Origin: Paragonimus skrjabini miyazakii | Lineage: Eukaryota > Platyhelminthes > Trematoda > Plagiorchiida > Troglotrematidae | Length of the DNA stretch: 64,000 bases | NCBI GenBank assembly: GCA_014338405.1 | Contig: JTDE01000185.1 | Span: forward strand, 95,193-159,192 | Reading direction: 5' to 3' | In this document: positions 25,653-39,900 of the stretch, in pieces | Position numbering within the stretch: position 1 is the stretch's first letter | Layout: each line of letters opens with the position of its first letter | The notes under the pieces: model-generated | What the model saw: only the letters and a program-made list of their open reading frames with translations | Told to the model about the DNA's origin: nothing | Database searches by the model: none | Translations under genes and position numbers: made by a program

Positions 25653-25786
25653 TCTAACCCCAGCCTTGGCAAGGATATGCATTACTGACGAGCTGTAACA
25701 AGACTGGTTGGAAAGTCTATCTGAATTCAAAAACTGCGATCAAAATGTGAGTGATGTTCAACTTGAAACTGACCAAATCCCCGACT
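25651..25786 (+). mobile_element. SINE family S, copy 2 (partly deleted)
   Basis: The copy starts at a degenerate B box region (gttctaaccccagcc). It lacks the middle segment present in copy 3 (aacgaaactc...gcttctt) and then continues with ggttggaaagtctatctgaa to aaatccccgact. It forms the right arm of the palindrome with copy 1. The outer 39 nt of shared core differ at about five positions. Confidence 0.6.
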
Positions 25787-25989
25787 ACTAGTCAGTAATC
25801 TAAAATATCGCCTAACAGGTCTAAGGAAATCGGGGATTTCTATCTGTCTAGGAAGTCTTAACCGTTGGGTTACCGATTTGAGTTAACAGGTAGTAAATGT
25901 GTCTCCTATCGAGACGACCGGGCAACCTGATCATTAATCACAAGCAACACAGATTGAGCGTTCAGATGTGATAATTTGGTCGTGCCTAA

Positions 25990-26213
25990 TGTGAGGTCAA
26001 CGGCGCACTGGTCAACACAATTGCTTTATGAAACCGTGGTCGGAGTTCGAACCCCAGCCGTGGGAAGGATATATACTACTGACTAATTTTAACAAGAACG
26101 AAACTCGAGTCTAGTGCTTCTTTTCGAAAGGAGCCGACTGGAAAGTCTATGGGAATGTGACAGCTGTGATCAAATATGAATGTTGTTCAACCTAAAAATG
26201 ATGATTTTCCGAC
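25990..26213 (+). mobile_element. SINE family S, copy 3 (most complete)
   Basis: The A box cggcgcactggt is at 26001-26012 and the B box gttcgaacccc at 26045-26055. A tRNA-unrelated body follows, containing aacgaaactcgagt, gactggaaagtctat and gctgtgatcaaatatgaatg, and the copy ends near ttttccgact. Head, body and tail are all represented, so this is the best reference copy of the family in the window. Copies 1, 2 and 4 align to it. Confidence 0.65.
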
Positions 26214-28624
26214 TAAATTTACACCAGGAACACCCTACTTACACCATGATTATGATGATACAGTCAGAACGAATGAAACTTTATTTTGAAGTTAACACGA
26301 AATGCTCATCAGAAAAGGTTCCTAGAGCACCAATAACACTCACAGTATGATTTAATGTTGCCATCTCATTCTATTGTTACAATACGATGGCAATAAAAAA
26401 AACGTTCAGTTATGAGCATACTAATGAAAACATCTTTGGCAGTTAGTCTCGGAAAAAATTGTGTTCAGTGCTACAGTAAAACAACAAAAAGTTAGATGAG
26501 CGCTGAGGCGAGTTCTAATCTTAATACCTAAGACTTTAGTGAGGTGCATGCAAAACCATATTAATCTTTCCGTTCACAGCACTAGTGGATTAGTGTACAA
26601 GATGGTTACCGATTCATATTTCAAACAGACCATCTCTGTATGACAAATCTAAAAATGTAGAGTACTTGCCTATGATTAGGAAGCACGAAGTCGTTAACAA
26701 ATCAAATTTTAACTCTACCGTCGAGGATAGACAGCCTGGGAAAGACTACATTCAATCAGACTAAAGGAGAGCTAGCTGGTCATACAGGACAAAATATTTC
26801 CACTATCAGATAAGTTGATAAACTGTAATGCAATGTGACACTTCTCACCGATTGTTAACAATCTATTTTCTTACGCTTCGTTTTAAGCTCCGGTAATTAT
26901 CGAAGTATTCAGTGGTACACGAATTCACGAGTCATATCATCGTCACCACTAGGTAAGTGATCAAAGTGACAGGGACACTTAGGAGACTGGAATGAAATTC
27001 CAACTCAATGATAAACAGGAAACTTTAGTATTTAAAGTGCTTCTAAAGCTCGAAACCAACGTATTGATAAGGCTGTTCAAATTTAAAAGTCAGTGCGAAT
27101 GTGTCTGTATGTGTAATTGATGGGCAGCTGCCTAAATTTAACCCCCCGTCATACCTACACACTGTTTGATCCTAAGCTCGAGTGAATAGATTCTGAATGG
27201 GGCTTTACGGTTAGCATTCTAGGACAACTGGTTGAGACTCTGTTTGTATATGAAGTAATCAGGAACGTGATCTGTAACCAGGAGTTTGTTAGTTGGAATC
27301 AGGTTTGGACGTAGTTTACCCAATGAGTTCAACTGGTTCCGACGGAGTGTCATTAGTTAAATGCAGAGAGTTATGAAGCATCATGTCTGTAACCTCCAGC
27401 CCTTGCGCTAGGGACCAGCTCGAACAGATAACTTGAACTGGATTGTATTCACATATGCAAGGAGAGTAATCGGCTGTGCTACCATACTTGTCTTTTCGAG
27501 TAAAAAATGAGAAAAGTACACAATGATAATTAATCAAAACTTTCTAACATAATCCGATTAAGCGAATTATTTCTACACAACACCTTATTCTGACCTCTTG
27601 AGGTCACATCATGTATGTGCTTCTTATCACAAATTGTGGTATGTTAACATGTTCGTCAAGTATTTCAGGTAATTTGTTGTCCCCAACAACCGTGTAAAAA
27701 AGATTATCGGTTTATACGCCCTGTCCAACTGATTGTATGCAATGCTATTTTATTGTTCGGACGAGCCGTTTATCTCAAGGGTTTCATATTTCCTTTCGAA
27801 ACTTCTAAAATGTTTACCAATGAGATGTGATACTTTAACAACGTTCTTCGTGAGAATCAAATAACCACATTTTCAAGGATGATTGTGAGGGGCCAATTCA
27901 TACGCCCCATAATTCATTTGCATCAATCCTATGAGGTTTTGTTTATTAATACATTAAAACAAAAAAATTGCTCACTCCGCCATCTCAGACAGTTTCTATT
28001 CTACTAAAAAAATTCAATTGTAAACAGTATTAATTGACAGCAGTCTAAATGAATTTAACTCGTTGTGGTATTGATTACCGGTCTCGAGCTATTCAAAAAG
28101 TAGACGGATTCTACAAACGTCAGATCAGCATAGACAATGATCAAAAAATATCCGACTATCGTTGTTCAGATTTTTACAACCCTACCAACACTGTAACTGT
28201 CTACTGGAAAACAGAATCGAGTCAGAACACAGCAGATCGGAAGCGTACCACCTTCAGCTGATGTCACTTAATGTCATCAATTTGACATGTCAAGAAAAAA
28301 ATATCGATGACGTAAGCATGTAACGTTACGTTCAAAATCATAAACTATGTATCAGTTTTCCATGCACGTTATTATAGTAGTAGAATTAGTAAATTAAAAC
28401 CAGTGAAAAATGTTGCAGCGAAATACGGTTGCAGGTCAGGTAAACCAAAATGACACTAACAATCGTCGAAACAGAGGTAAGACATTTCGCCAGATGTTAA
28501 CACTTCTATTGATACATTTGAGTCGTTTGCGTAATAACAACAAATTTTATACGAACTAGGCATAACAACAACAAAGGAACTGACCGACCAAATATTTTCG
28601 GCTTTTCGCGTGCTGATAATACAA

Positions 28625-28818
28625 CCAGAGACCGACTGCGACAGCACCTTAAGTGCACAAAAAACTGGTCGATGTTGTCTTATCAGTTTTGCCCCACTAA
28701 TCGCTAGTAGGTTGACTTTACCATCACGTAACAATAACTTGAACGATTTGACCGAGTCAACTAGGTAACTGATTGATAAGATGTGTTTCTCGATCGATGA
28801 AGTCGGGTGTTTCGAGCT
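28625..28818 (-). repeat. Dispersed ~190-bp repeat, copy 2
   Basis: This is the inverted partner of 15831-16022. On its own strand it is preceded, about 60 bp upstream, by gcgttcgagtcctg, a good tRNA-type B box. It may therefore be the body of a tRNA-derived SINE whose head is missing from copy 1. A 124-codon minus-strand open frame (28456-28830) covers it, but copy 1 has a stop in the corresponding frame, so it is unlikely to be a conserved protein. Confidence 0.6.
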
Positions 28819-30272
28819 TGCTACAGTCAACAGGTATTTTCCGCTTGGCTACAGGACTCGAACGCATTGCTTGCTCCTCCTTCCGCCCTGAGACTTGACA
28901 CAGCAAACGATGAAGAAGGCCACCTCAACTGAGTGATTATGCCAGGAGGATTGAATACATCCAGTAATGCGTAACGCATATGAACTGACATTAAACAGCT
29001 ATGTGATCTAATACATTGTCTATCCTGCTCTGCATCAAACAGAACGATGCGTCATCGCATACTGTGTATGCTGGCTTCAACGGTGTCGATTATGAGTAGC
29101 ATTCGTTTTCAGGTCTGCTCCACTTTACTCGCTCGAGATTGATAATTCATTATGCTACCCACGGCCAAAATAGCAACAGTATGTACCGGGACACCCGAAA
29201 ATACACAGTATAAACAACCGATTGTTGTAGATGTGGAAAGATGACTGACTACGCCCTTGTTGGGATAACTAGCGCTTATCGCAATTCATAATTGACCAAC
29301 CACAACCAAGGAATTTAATGTCCACTGACTGTCAGGTGGAATGATCCCACTGGAAGACGCTCCGACAGATGACTGCTTGCACGTTTTCGTTCGATGTGTT
29401 CTTCATGTCCACTCACAAAAACGCAAAACAAGACGAGTTTTTCGCTTGTCACAAACACCCAAGTAGAGCTAGGTTAACGATAAAATACGCACCTGTCCCG
29501 TTTCAAACTGAAATTCGAATTTACTTGTCCATCAGCCCCATGAACAATGCATGCAGAGGACGACTGATAATTTTGTCTATTCCTAATTTTGGAAGCGTGC
29601 GCATGTTCCTACATGCGGACTGTCGTTACGCAATCTGGCTGAGAACTAATTAGTTGCATGTCAATTATAATTCACAAACTAACAACTTACGATAAGTTTG
29701 CTCTTGGTTCGAACCCCTCATCACAATAGGCCGCGGGCTGTTTATCGAGTCTGTGCGCATCGACTGCGATGACCACATTAATACAGCCGTTGCCGCTGGA
29801 ATCATGGTTTAGCTATCAGAATCTGATTAGTTCAAACGAGAACGAAACCGGTCAAAGAGTAGTGTGATTGTGGGTGGATTCAGGTAGACACCTGAGAACA
29901 ATACTAAAACGATTGCTAACTCACAATGGGAGGTCAAATAAATCGAAAACAAATGTTCATAGAACAAGAAAAAGACGATTCCACGAGATACTCATTCAGT
30001 TTTATTTCACACAAAGAGATGGCTAACATTTTAAGTACTAGTATCAGCTGCGTTCGACCTCGGACAAAATTTATCTCCAATACACAAGAGAACATTGTAA
30101 GAAGAGATTCACGAAACTGATTCAATAACGTTGACGGCTCCTCGGATTAAATGGTATTACCGATGGATCCACTAACGGTTAACAATCGTCTATGACCAGC
30201 AATCGTCCCTAAGTTCCAAAACGATAACTCATCAAAACCAACTTTCTACTATATTCTTTTTATAAAATACAC

Positions 30273-30372
30273 CTTCAAGGTCGATGAATTGCCTCGTGGT
30301 TTCATACGAATGATTTCTAAACGCATCCCGCTCTTACTGACTACGGTCATTGAATGATCGGAGGCTTCGACA
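30273..30372 (-). CDS. Exon-like island, unidentified protein (tentative)
   Basis: A 100-nt minus-strand open segment lies between a good acceptor (gtctgccactttag, pyrimidine-rich) and a donor-like AAG/gtgtat. It encodes VEASDHSMTVVSKSGMRLEI and then IRMKPRGNSSTLK. Composition looks protein-like. It does not match the missing N-terminal part of SAC2 as I know it, and its end phase (0) does not fit SAC2 exon a directly. It could belong to another gene or be chance. Confidence 0.22.
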
Positions 30373-30891
30373 CTAAAGTGGCAGACAAACAGGTGCCCAT
30401 AAGTGAGCATACACGGAAACAAAGTGTAAACTCGTTCGGTGGACGACCAACATACTGTTTCCATCTGCACAACACAGTAGAGATGATAGACTGGCTTCTC
30501 GAAATTAGTTCATAAGGCATATACTGAATTCTGTGACAAACCCAAAAGTGACATAAGCACACGTCGAGGTGACCAAGTAGTGCAAACGTCAACATGACTC
30601 GAATAGTATGAAGTGGACAAACTGTGACTCAGACTGTCAGTGTGCTTTGAAACATTGTTCTCTAACCATTTGTTCTGTGATCAGACGATAAGAAACATGT
30701 ACAAGCAACACTGTGTGTAGCCCACTGTTTCATCTCGTTAAGTGAAAGCAAAGGAACAGATTGCTCGATTCGGTCCATTTCCGATAGCCAATACAAACTA
30801 ACGGAACACGGCATTCGGACAATCCATGCATGAACCGCGTGCTCCAATGACCGGAAAGAATAGTCCCGACCAGGTGCTGAAATTTGCCTGT

Positions 30892-30918
30892 ACACACACA
30901 CACACACACACACACACA
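30892..30918. repeat. CA microsatellite
   Basis: An uninterrupted (AC)n tract of 27 nt, the longest dinucleotide repeat in the window. It creates spurious Cys-Val or Thr-His open frames on both strands. Confidence 0.95.
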
Positions 30919-33900
30919 GTTGCACACGAGCACAAGCTGTCTAAATCATACTGCTTATTGGGTTGGCCACACAAGATTGAGTTCCGAGTCACAGCAGTGG
31001 TGAAATGACCAGTGACCCGAAACGGGAGGCTGGTCCACAAAAATAGCGTTTAGACGTGAAACTGAACACGAAAATTTACTCAAATTATTAGTCATACCGG
31101 ACCTAACAAGAACAGATGGATAGAGATGGCGGGAGTATTTGGAACGTTTTGTTTGCAAACAAATGAGTAATAATTCCGCCATGCACACATAAATGCTTGC
31201 AACTAAGCCAGTCTTGCGAGTTTAACATGCACTTTGCAATTCAAAATCGTTGACACCGATTCTTCAAGGACACCTCATCAACCTTATGCGCAACTACAAG
31301 GTCGTAATGGAAACAACAGAGGTTTAAGAATCATTAGGGAAAGTTGATCGGCGATAACACACATTTGCCATTAGTGTACATGCTCATCTAATCACATGAT
31401 CCAAGAATAAGCCATATCGACTGCAAAGTCTTGTCAACAGTCACGTGCACATATGTTGTGATGAGATCACCGATCAAACACAAACAGTGAGTGCACAGAA
31501 CATGGTCAATGGTGAACTCGAACTCGCAAATAGGACTCTGTAAGTTGATGGTCTGGGCAGGTACAGACTAGCATAAGTTGACAGTCTGCAACATCCACAA
31601 GGAAAACGAACAGACACGTCTATGACGTTTGATGGAAAGCTGTCTTGGTGAGAACCGCGCTCAGATTCTCGTTACCTGACAAGTCAAAGTGAACACAATA
31701 CTCGACTAAGGATCGCGACTGCATATCAAGCCTCATTTAACTTGTATCAATTGTGAGTACACCAAGTGGATGCTGGCATTCAAACCAGCACCAGCTGAGT
31801 GCGCTTTTAATGCGTTGTCGTGGGGATACACATGATAAAACTAAACGATTTATTACAAGAAGCAAAGGTTTATTCGCCTGACAAAACACGACCGCACACA
31901 TGAGTGACGCCACGGCAACCTGGTTCGAAAGACAGGAAAGAGGAAAAACAACATTCACAATCTTCAGCTGACACGAAAAAAGCCAAAACGAATCACCATT
32001 CAGACCGCGGTGTTGGAACTAAAATCCTCACAACAATTTTTATGAGGGCTACGGGGCCAACAGTGCATGTACAGATCGATGTAAAACCAGTTAACACATT
32101 GAAGTGGGGAAAAAATGGAGATACATATGTAAGAATAAGAGAACTGTGTGGAATAAGTAAAATTGATCAGGGCTAGAAAAACCGAGTCAACAGCACTCGA
32201 AAGAAAAAAGCTGATAAGTACGAAATTATTGATAAGGTGTACGTCGCACAAACTGAGAAGAACGAACATCGTTTTACTGGAAACTCGTGGAAAAGTGTCA
32301 TCCGACTGTTATACAGTTTAGAAGTTTCCTTTTTTGTCGGTGGATACATAGTAACAAGTCAGGACGACCGAAGTAAATACGTCATCGAGTCAGGAGTTCA
32401 CACATAATTAGTACGAGCTTTACAAAAATTATGGCATATGAATGGTAAAAATATTGTTAGGCTAACTATTAAAATATGGCGGAAATAAATTGGTTAATGA
32501 GTGCTAGCAATTCTTTTACAATCAGCCCAGGTAAGGCTTGCAAGTTGGATAAGTAGAATACAAAAGAAATTTTACAGCTCCAGTCAGTCGATCGGCCTAT
32601 TTCTACGGAAAGAATATGAACATTACTACACACATAGAATGGTAAAAACACAAAAAAGGCATACAAAGGGGAAACGGGTTGGTCACATGATACACATGAG
32701 ACAAGACTTCCGGTACATATTTAAACACTGGTGGACAAGCAATAACATCATGTAATATATGACTGCATCTAACCAACAGCTTGAAATTTCTCAGGGAAAA
32801 AGTACAATCGAACAGAAAAAATGAAAATAAACAATGAATTTAAAAAAAACAGTGTTATTGCTATTTGCAACGGGACAAAATGAAAAAAGTATCGCCCCAT
32901 TATATCACAAATATGCATATTTTTTGAAACCCAACTTACTTAATAAACATGATGATTTTCATATGTATCATGAAACTATATTTTTATAGCTAATGAGGAA
33001 AACGCCACGAAGAGGTCTTCATGTCACCTTGAAAAGTTCCGCCCCGGAAAGTAGAAATGATCCCAACATTTTTCACGAAAACATCTGTACAAGGCCTCGA
33101 TGTGTTTTAGATACGGGAGGTAAGTATATTTACGCTCCGTCTTAGGACCTACTTCAACCAAGACCTACTGGCACCTTTATATACGTAGTGGGCAAGTATA
33201 ATGCAGACGTTTGCAATATGATTTACATCTGTACTATGGATTAGCTAATCCCGCAGAAGCGGTTATGATTTGAGAGCGGTGACCGGTTAAAAATGGTTAT
33301 GGTTGACATGTACGATGAAATGAATGAAAATAAGAAACTTTTCAATGTGACGGCACGATAATTTGGGCTTTTATCACCATCACCACTGCTCACCAGAGCA
33401 CAGCATCTTGTGTCGAAGATTATGCCAGTACCGACTCCGGACACCAAAGCGTCCAGAATGAACACCTTCACGTCATCAAACATTAAAAAATAATGATGGA
33501 GTATCTCCGCGTTAACACTCATTTCAAACGACGATTGAGGAGAGTGGAATTCCTTCGATACTCTAACCAAGGGCAGTAGTGCAACGTCGAAAAACTCAGA
33601 GAAAGCGTTGTCATTATTGTTAAATAATTCTTTATTACATTCATCGTTAGTCAGTAAGCCCTGCGACCATCTCGCTTAGATGAAGTTGATAGACCTCCTA
33701 CATTACCTATGTCCAACCTTGGAGACAAGCCATTAGGAAAGTTGAATAGAGCATATTTTCACCGCTGGAAATCGTTTATTGTTCATCTGCAAGCTCAGAT
33801 TCAATTGCTTAAAAGTCAAACATTGGTCTTTTTCAACCTCACTTAGCGTTGTACTTCTTGTCATGGCAGAGGCGGATGAAATAGTGTGATGAACTGTGTT

Positions 33901-36900
33901 CGCGCGAAACCGCAATGGTCTCACACACCTACACAACTGACCTACCACAGCTGGAAAAAAACGTGCTATCGCGTGTGCTCTCCTGGATAGCATCTGCTAG
34001 TGGCATGTGTTCGCTTTGCATTAACGACGACGTGACTCAGAATCTGTGTGTGTACGTGATGTTTACGTGGTATGTCCATATGGGCGGTACCATAACTGTC
34101 GCTGCCGACCTAGCGAATGTTTGCATAAGATTGAAAGGAATAAACCGCTTCAGAAGATGTTCAGCCTGGGGACGAATAATGCGGTCCGAATGTGTAAACC
34201 ATGAGAATCCTGGCGCTGCTTTAAAAAGCCACACTGAAAAAAAATTTAAAGATAAATCTCAATTCTGCAAACAAAATGGAACATTCTCGAATTCCACTGT
34301 TTTTGTTTCAACCTTGCCAGTTCATGCAAGTCTATATCTTCCCAAATTGGTGAACCAAAATTAAGATGATTTGATGTTCTCACTAAACTGACAACAACAG
34401 CATGGAAGTGAACAGATTTCCCGAAGTAACGATAAGAATTACACAGTCACACTTTGCCTCCAGACTGGTATAATTGTAACAAAACAGAAAGTTTAAAATT
34501 GGTGGGTTTATTCTACAACTCAGATGGTCTATTAGCTACAAGCATATCTATTAAAGATGGACACCTTTTCTCGGATAAACAGAGCGATACTACGACCTTC
34601 AAATAGCATCTCATCTCAACGAATTTTGGTAGCATTTTGTTTGCCTGTTGCATGACCTTGAAAACGTTTAAAACTGAGATCTGTTGGCGTAGTATCGTAA
34701 AAATAGATAAGAAAGTTGATGAAACAACAAGACATCTTAAATAAAATGGAATGTCAAAGAAACGCAAAGACATGAGAAAAAGATAGTTAGCTCCTCGATT
34801 TTATTGGAAGTAGCAACGTATACAAAACCATCTTTTAAGATCCTGTCTTTTTTCCGTAAAATATACAATCAATTTCGAAAGAATCATAAGTGTTATGATT
34901 CGGTCACTTTATCGCTCAGTACGTTTTGTAGACACTGGAAACTATCCGACTTTCTCAGTAAAATGCATAATTTTGGTGCAAACAAGATGCGCAAGAAGAG
35001 GTCAACATTAATGGTATTGGAAAACATGAGAAAGCGATTCTTCAAATATCCATATCACGTTTAATAGTTCAGCGTACACCTATTTGCACACCATACGGCA
35101 TGAATACGGGCAGCGGGCACATATCATACAGCAACAAGTCAATCGTACGCAACAGACAAGTTCAATGACGTGATTCCTCTGGACAAGCACTCACAAACGT
35201 AATTCATGCGTGGTTGGTATTGGGAGATACACAACACTTATAGATAACCACCATCTCTCACTAAAACTCATATATATTTCCGATTTTTGAGGTCCACATT
35301 TGTGACCACTTTAAAAATAGCCCTTAGGAACGGCCACCATACCTGTAAATCATTCGAAGTATGAAACATTACCCGTAGATAGGGATCAAGTTAGCCTGGG
35401 TTTTGGCTACTGCAGCTTACCTTGTTGTTTATCATGAATAGGAAACAGGCAATTGAGTCGTCTTAAATACTACATTCTATTTGACCGTATAAATTAGTAC
35501 TTATAAATTGTAGTTGATATATGGAGGGATATTTAGCTTTTTAACTATGTAATCGTAACTGCTGCGATTAACATGTGAATAATAACTAAACGTTACGTAA
35601 ACATGCATGTCATAAGAATAAATTGACAGACGATATGTAAATCGACTACCAGATGCCTTAAGAGGAGAATTTTAATCAAAACAGACAAACAATGAGGTCG
35701 GAGTTGACCATACACAGTCCATCATCTCCCAGTAACAAAACTGTTGTCTATGGCCACCTATGCAATTCGACCTGAAATGCATTCATTCGTCAACCTCGAT
35801 CAAAATAAACAACATAACCAGTAATATATTTTATGGTGGTGTATGCTCTAACGAGCCCCCTGCAATTTCGTGTCAGCAAACAAGGAAACAATGATAAGGA
35901 TGGAGAGAAGACGTTACACACGTTGAAATTCGAGATGGTCGGTATTGTTCGAAGGTCAATTTCAACCAGATTCGCCAAAATTAAAAACTGTCACATACAT
36001 AATTGAAAATTATTTAAATTAACATCCATTTTTTCTATGACCAATAGTTAGCAAATATGTAGGTTTTGGTGATAAATATCACAACATTGTCTGTCCACAC
36101 GACGATAACTGTTAGTTCAGCAGTAAAAATCGACTCAGTTTTACATCCCATCCGCACTGTTGATGCAATAAACAGACAAGCATTCAAATCAGCAGTATAG
36201 CTGTACTCATTAGGTAAGATGAACTCCAATCAATCGTAACGTGTATAAACAAACCCAAAAGGTAGTCCAAGGTTGAGGCAACTTGATTGGTCTATTACTT
36301 ACGTGGTTATCTGGAAAGTATTCAGTTGAATTTGTGCAAGCCAAGATTGTATGATGCCAATGAACCTGTAAGTAGGTAAACTAACTTTTATCGCATGTCT
36401 GACTGTTTATGTTGATGCTACTTTTCAGACATACTATAAACTCTTCTTGTCAGTGTGCCAAGGATGAATGATGAAGCCATTAAAGAGGCAATCATATAAA
36501 TGTTATTCCACGAAAGGGTTAGGAAGTCAGTACAATCAGCGGGAGCTGACTAAGAAAACCACTTGGGGAATCGAAAAGGGATAAGTAGAATAGGGAGACA
36601 CACATTTTGACTAGAGTGAATTTGAATTGAGATCCGTTGTTTGAGTCAAGTAGACAGTGTGAGTAGAAAACCCGAAAAGCAAACCAAAGTAGACAGATGA
36701 GCTCGAAAGCTAGGAAACACGAACTGGATGTGCAACAACTGATCGAAGGGACCAGAAAGTAGACGCACATGAAATTCTTTGAAACAATTACACCAAAAAC
36801 ATTGGAAAAAGGTTTGGTTAAATAAACTCACAGAAACCGTCACAGACACCAGATGATTGTTGTAAACCACTTGAAATGATACTTAACTGGTGAACGAAAT

Positions 36901-39900
36901 TAGCCATTGGGGATGAGTGACGATGTATTGGGTTATTGTGAGAGAATCAATAAACCATACAAAATTGTCGTCCTAGGAGAACTGACAGGTGTGTTTCCTA
37001 CTACCAAAGGCAGTGACTGACATTCGCGTTGTTTACACAATGTGATGCGCAATTATGGTCCGAAGGTTGCAGAAAGCGAAAACAACAGTCAGAAACTAGA
37101 CGAATTATAGTTATGATGAATAAAAGAAAATACAAGACACTGACTAACGATTTGGTTACAGCTCCGATTTCTCTGTGTTGGATTGACTTACATTCTCTGT
37201 TTGAAAACGTGCGAAAATGTGCATTTTGGATACTAAGCTTTACAAGCCTCTCTTTTTTTGTGGCATTTCTTCATACCTGTGAACAACGCTTATGCTATTT
37301 AACGTTAAGCAGATTAGATGCATTGCGTCAATAACTGATGAATTGAGTTAAAACTAAAAGACCAAGAGAGTTCACAACGTCTCGACAGTGTTAGGTGAGG
37401 TTAAATCTGAACAACTGTAAACATCAGCAAGAGATAAAACATTGGTTTCCTTCAAGTAATGCAGATTTCTCAAGTACTGATAGTCGTTAGCAGTGAAAAC
37501 TTTATTGTGTACAATTCATTTGCTATCTCACATCCTTTCATGCACAGTTAGCTAACACTAAATTTTAAACAATCTGGTAATGAATTTCATTTTCAAAAAA
37601 TGTAACCACAAGTAAACCTCAGTACTAAACCAACATAAATAGGGTTCTAATGCTGCTGACATAAGCTGTTGAAATAGGTACCATCCATATCGCAACTAAC
37701 TGACATAAAGTACCAATGATGACTTGGTCACCGAAAAGAAGTCGGTAATCAGTGAACAGACCACTGTGGATTGCGTCCAACCCCCAATCTGTGACTGGAA
37801 ACGTTAGGAGGGGAGGAGAGATGAAGACTATTTCGGCTCCGTGGCGCGAATGTTACCATTGTGTTAGTGGATTATTTCTGAGTCAAAACCAAAAAAGTAG
37901 CATGGACTTTAGGGTTGCAAGAAAACTCATGTCTTATGGGTGCAAACTAACTTTCATCTACCACTGAGTATTTGATTTATGTTGTTAAATACATGAGTTT
38001 ATACATAGTGAAGAATCAAGAATTGACATTCACTGCTCTTCTACTTCTTTTATTTCTAAAGCAGAACTATTTTTTGTTTCATATTTTTATTGTTAGTTGA
38101 GAGTCCAGAACAACCGCTAATGATGATCAGGATAAACTAGAAGGAATAGCTAATCCTAAGTTTGAGAACTGGCGACCGCTTTTAGCCCTGAAACGTACAT
38201 TGTCTATCCAATTCGTCGATCAACAATCGAGGGTCTTTTTAGTAAAAATACTATACATGGGGTCACCTCCAGTAATGATCATGTATAACCTGGAAATCAT
38301 AGAAACAGTCTGATATGAAGACTTTTAGTGGAAAAAAACGAGCGGATATCGCAGGGCCAATAGGAATTGATGCTAGTAAAAATAAGCCCAGTTCTTATTG
38401 TTAAAATGAAGCAAAGATTGATATTTCCGTCTGGTTGGTACTCCTATCAACTGTGCACGATTCAGTACAGTGAACTGACATTGTGTACTATACGAACTAG
38501 CCATTTATTAAGAAAACCTAATGACTATTTTGTTAGGTTGTCAATCGTCATTGTAGTCACTGAAATGCACAGACAACTTAGGGAAGCTGCAGGGATACAC
38601 ACGAAAATAATGAACAAGTCAGCTGAACAAATGCACCAACAAGCAGTGATAAACTGTGAGAGAAGTCTAACGATTCATTCAGCCTCGGATATGTTCAATG
38701 AGGTGCTATGATTCCTAAGAATTCAGTTCTCCTAAGTACGTCACAGAATGTCTTTTTGTGAGTATATGGAGTATGCTAATTTGAGCAACACAACGTATTT
38801 ATGATACAGATTGGTAGACCCTAATTGATGTAGCAACTCTGGCAATGTGAAAACAAATGTTCACTGAAACCTGATCACACGATTGCTGTTTTGGAACGCA
38901 GTGGGATCTACACCTAGGCGTATATGCAAAATTCAACTTTAGCAACATCATCAACTCAGACGAAGGAAAGTCTGAATGGACAGTCATATAAGATAAGCTT
39001 AGGAGGATTAAGATGCCAGGATTGTGCATTTCAGTCCAAGAGATGAGACACAGGTTGAACTTCAAATTTTAACAGGTACACATCAGACAAATTTAACAGA
39101 AAGCAAAGACAATGAGAACGTCACAGGATACCGATTGTTTTATAGTCAAAAAAGCAGTTATTAACTGATAATCACAGAAAAGGACAACAAGAAAATGGCA
39201 GATACAATAGAAATAAATATCGATGTTGGTTAAACAATGTCACTGTAGAAAGTATGACAAATTCCGACAGGATGCATTTAATACCAAAGGTAATGTGACG
39301 CAACAAGTTGACTAGAGAGAAAAGACTACTGAAGAGCATCTTAATAGCATCAAGTGAGGTTGATTGAAAAGCCGGTGAACAAAGCCAACCATTTGTCGAT
39401 CGGTGTATTTTCAGAATAAGCATTCAGATGACAACAGTGTTGCAAGTACAAAAATGCCTCAGCAGCAGCAGTAACATCAGATGATGTATAACTACCATCC
39501 GATAAAGATGAATTCTGGTTTTAAAAAATGGGAAGGGCGTGTGACCATAATTGAAAATTTACTTAAGTTAAATCTCAAACTTTAAAAAAAGAGTGTATCT
39601 TGCAGAAAACAACCAGGTATCGAGTGAAACGACATAAGAATAATTGGAAGTTCACAGGTCAGAGAAAGATTGCAGTATTCATGTACATATGACTTCACGT
39701 TGAACACCACAAAATAGCAGAAGATACACGAATGGTAGAGAACACAGTTATGCTACACAAGCAGAGACGGAACTATAACACGGGAGAGAAATATAATTCG
39801 AAAATGAGCAACCAAGCAGAGAACAAGCGCACTCGTCAGGAGTCGTAAACTATCTTATGGTTATTCAGGTGATCATGCTACGTGGGGACTCCGGCTAGCA

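Noticed and set aside
30662..31040. Overlapping minus-strand frames with Cys-Val repeats
   Set aside because: The repeats are the translated CA microsatellite at 30892-30918, not a cysteine-rich protein.
33915..34364. 149-codon plus-strand open frame, the longest unassigned one
   Set aside because: No recognisable motif, mixed composition and no supporting splice sites or polyadenylation signal. A chance run of this length is not surprising in 64 kb.
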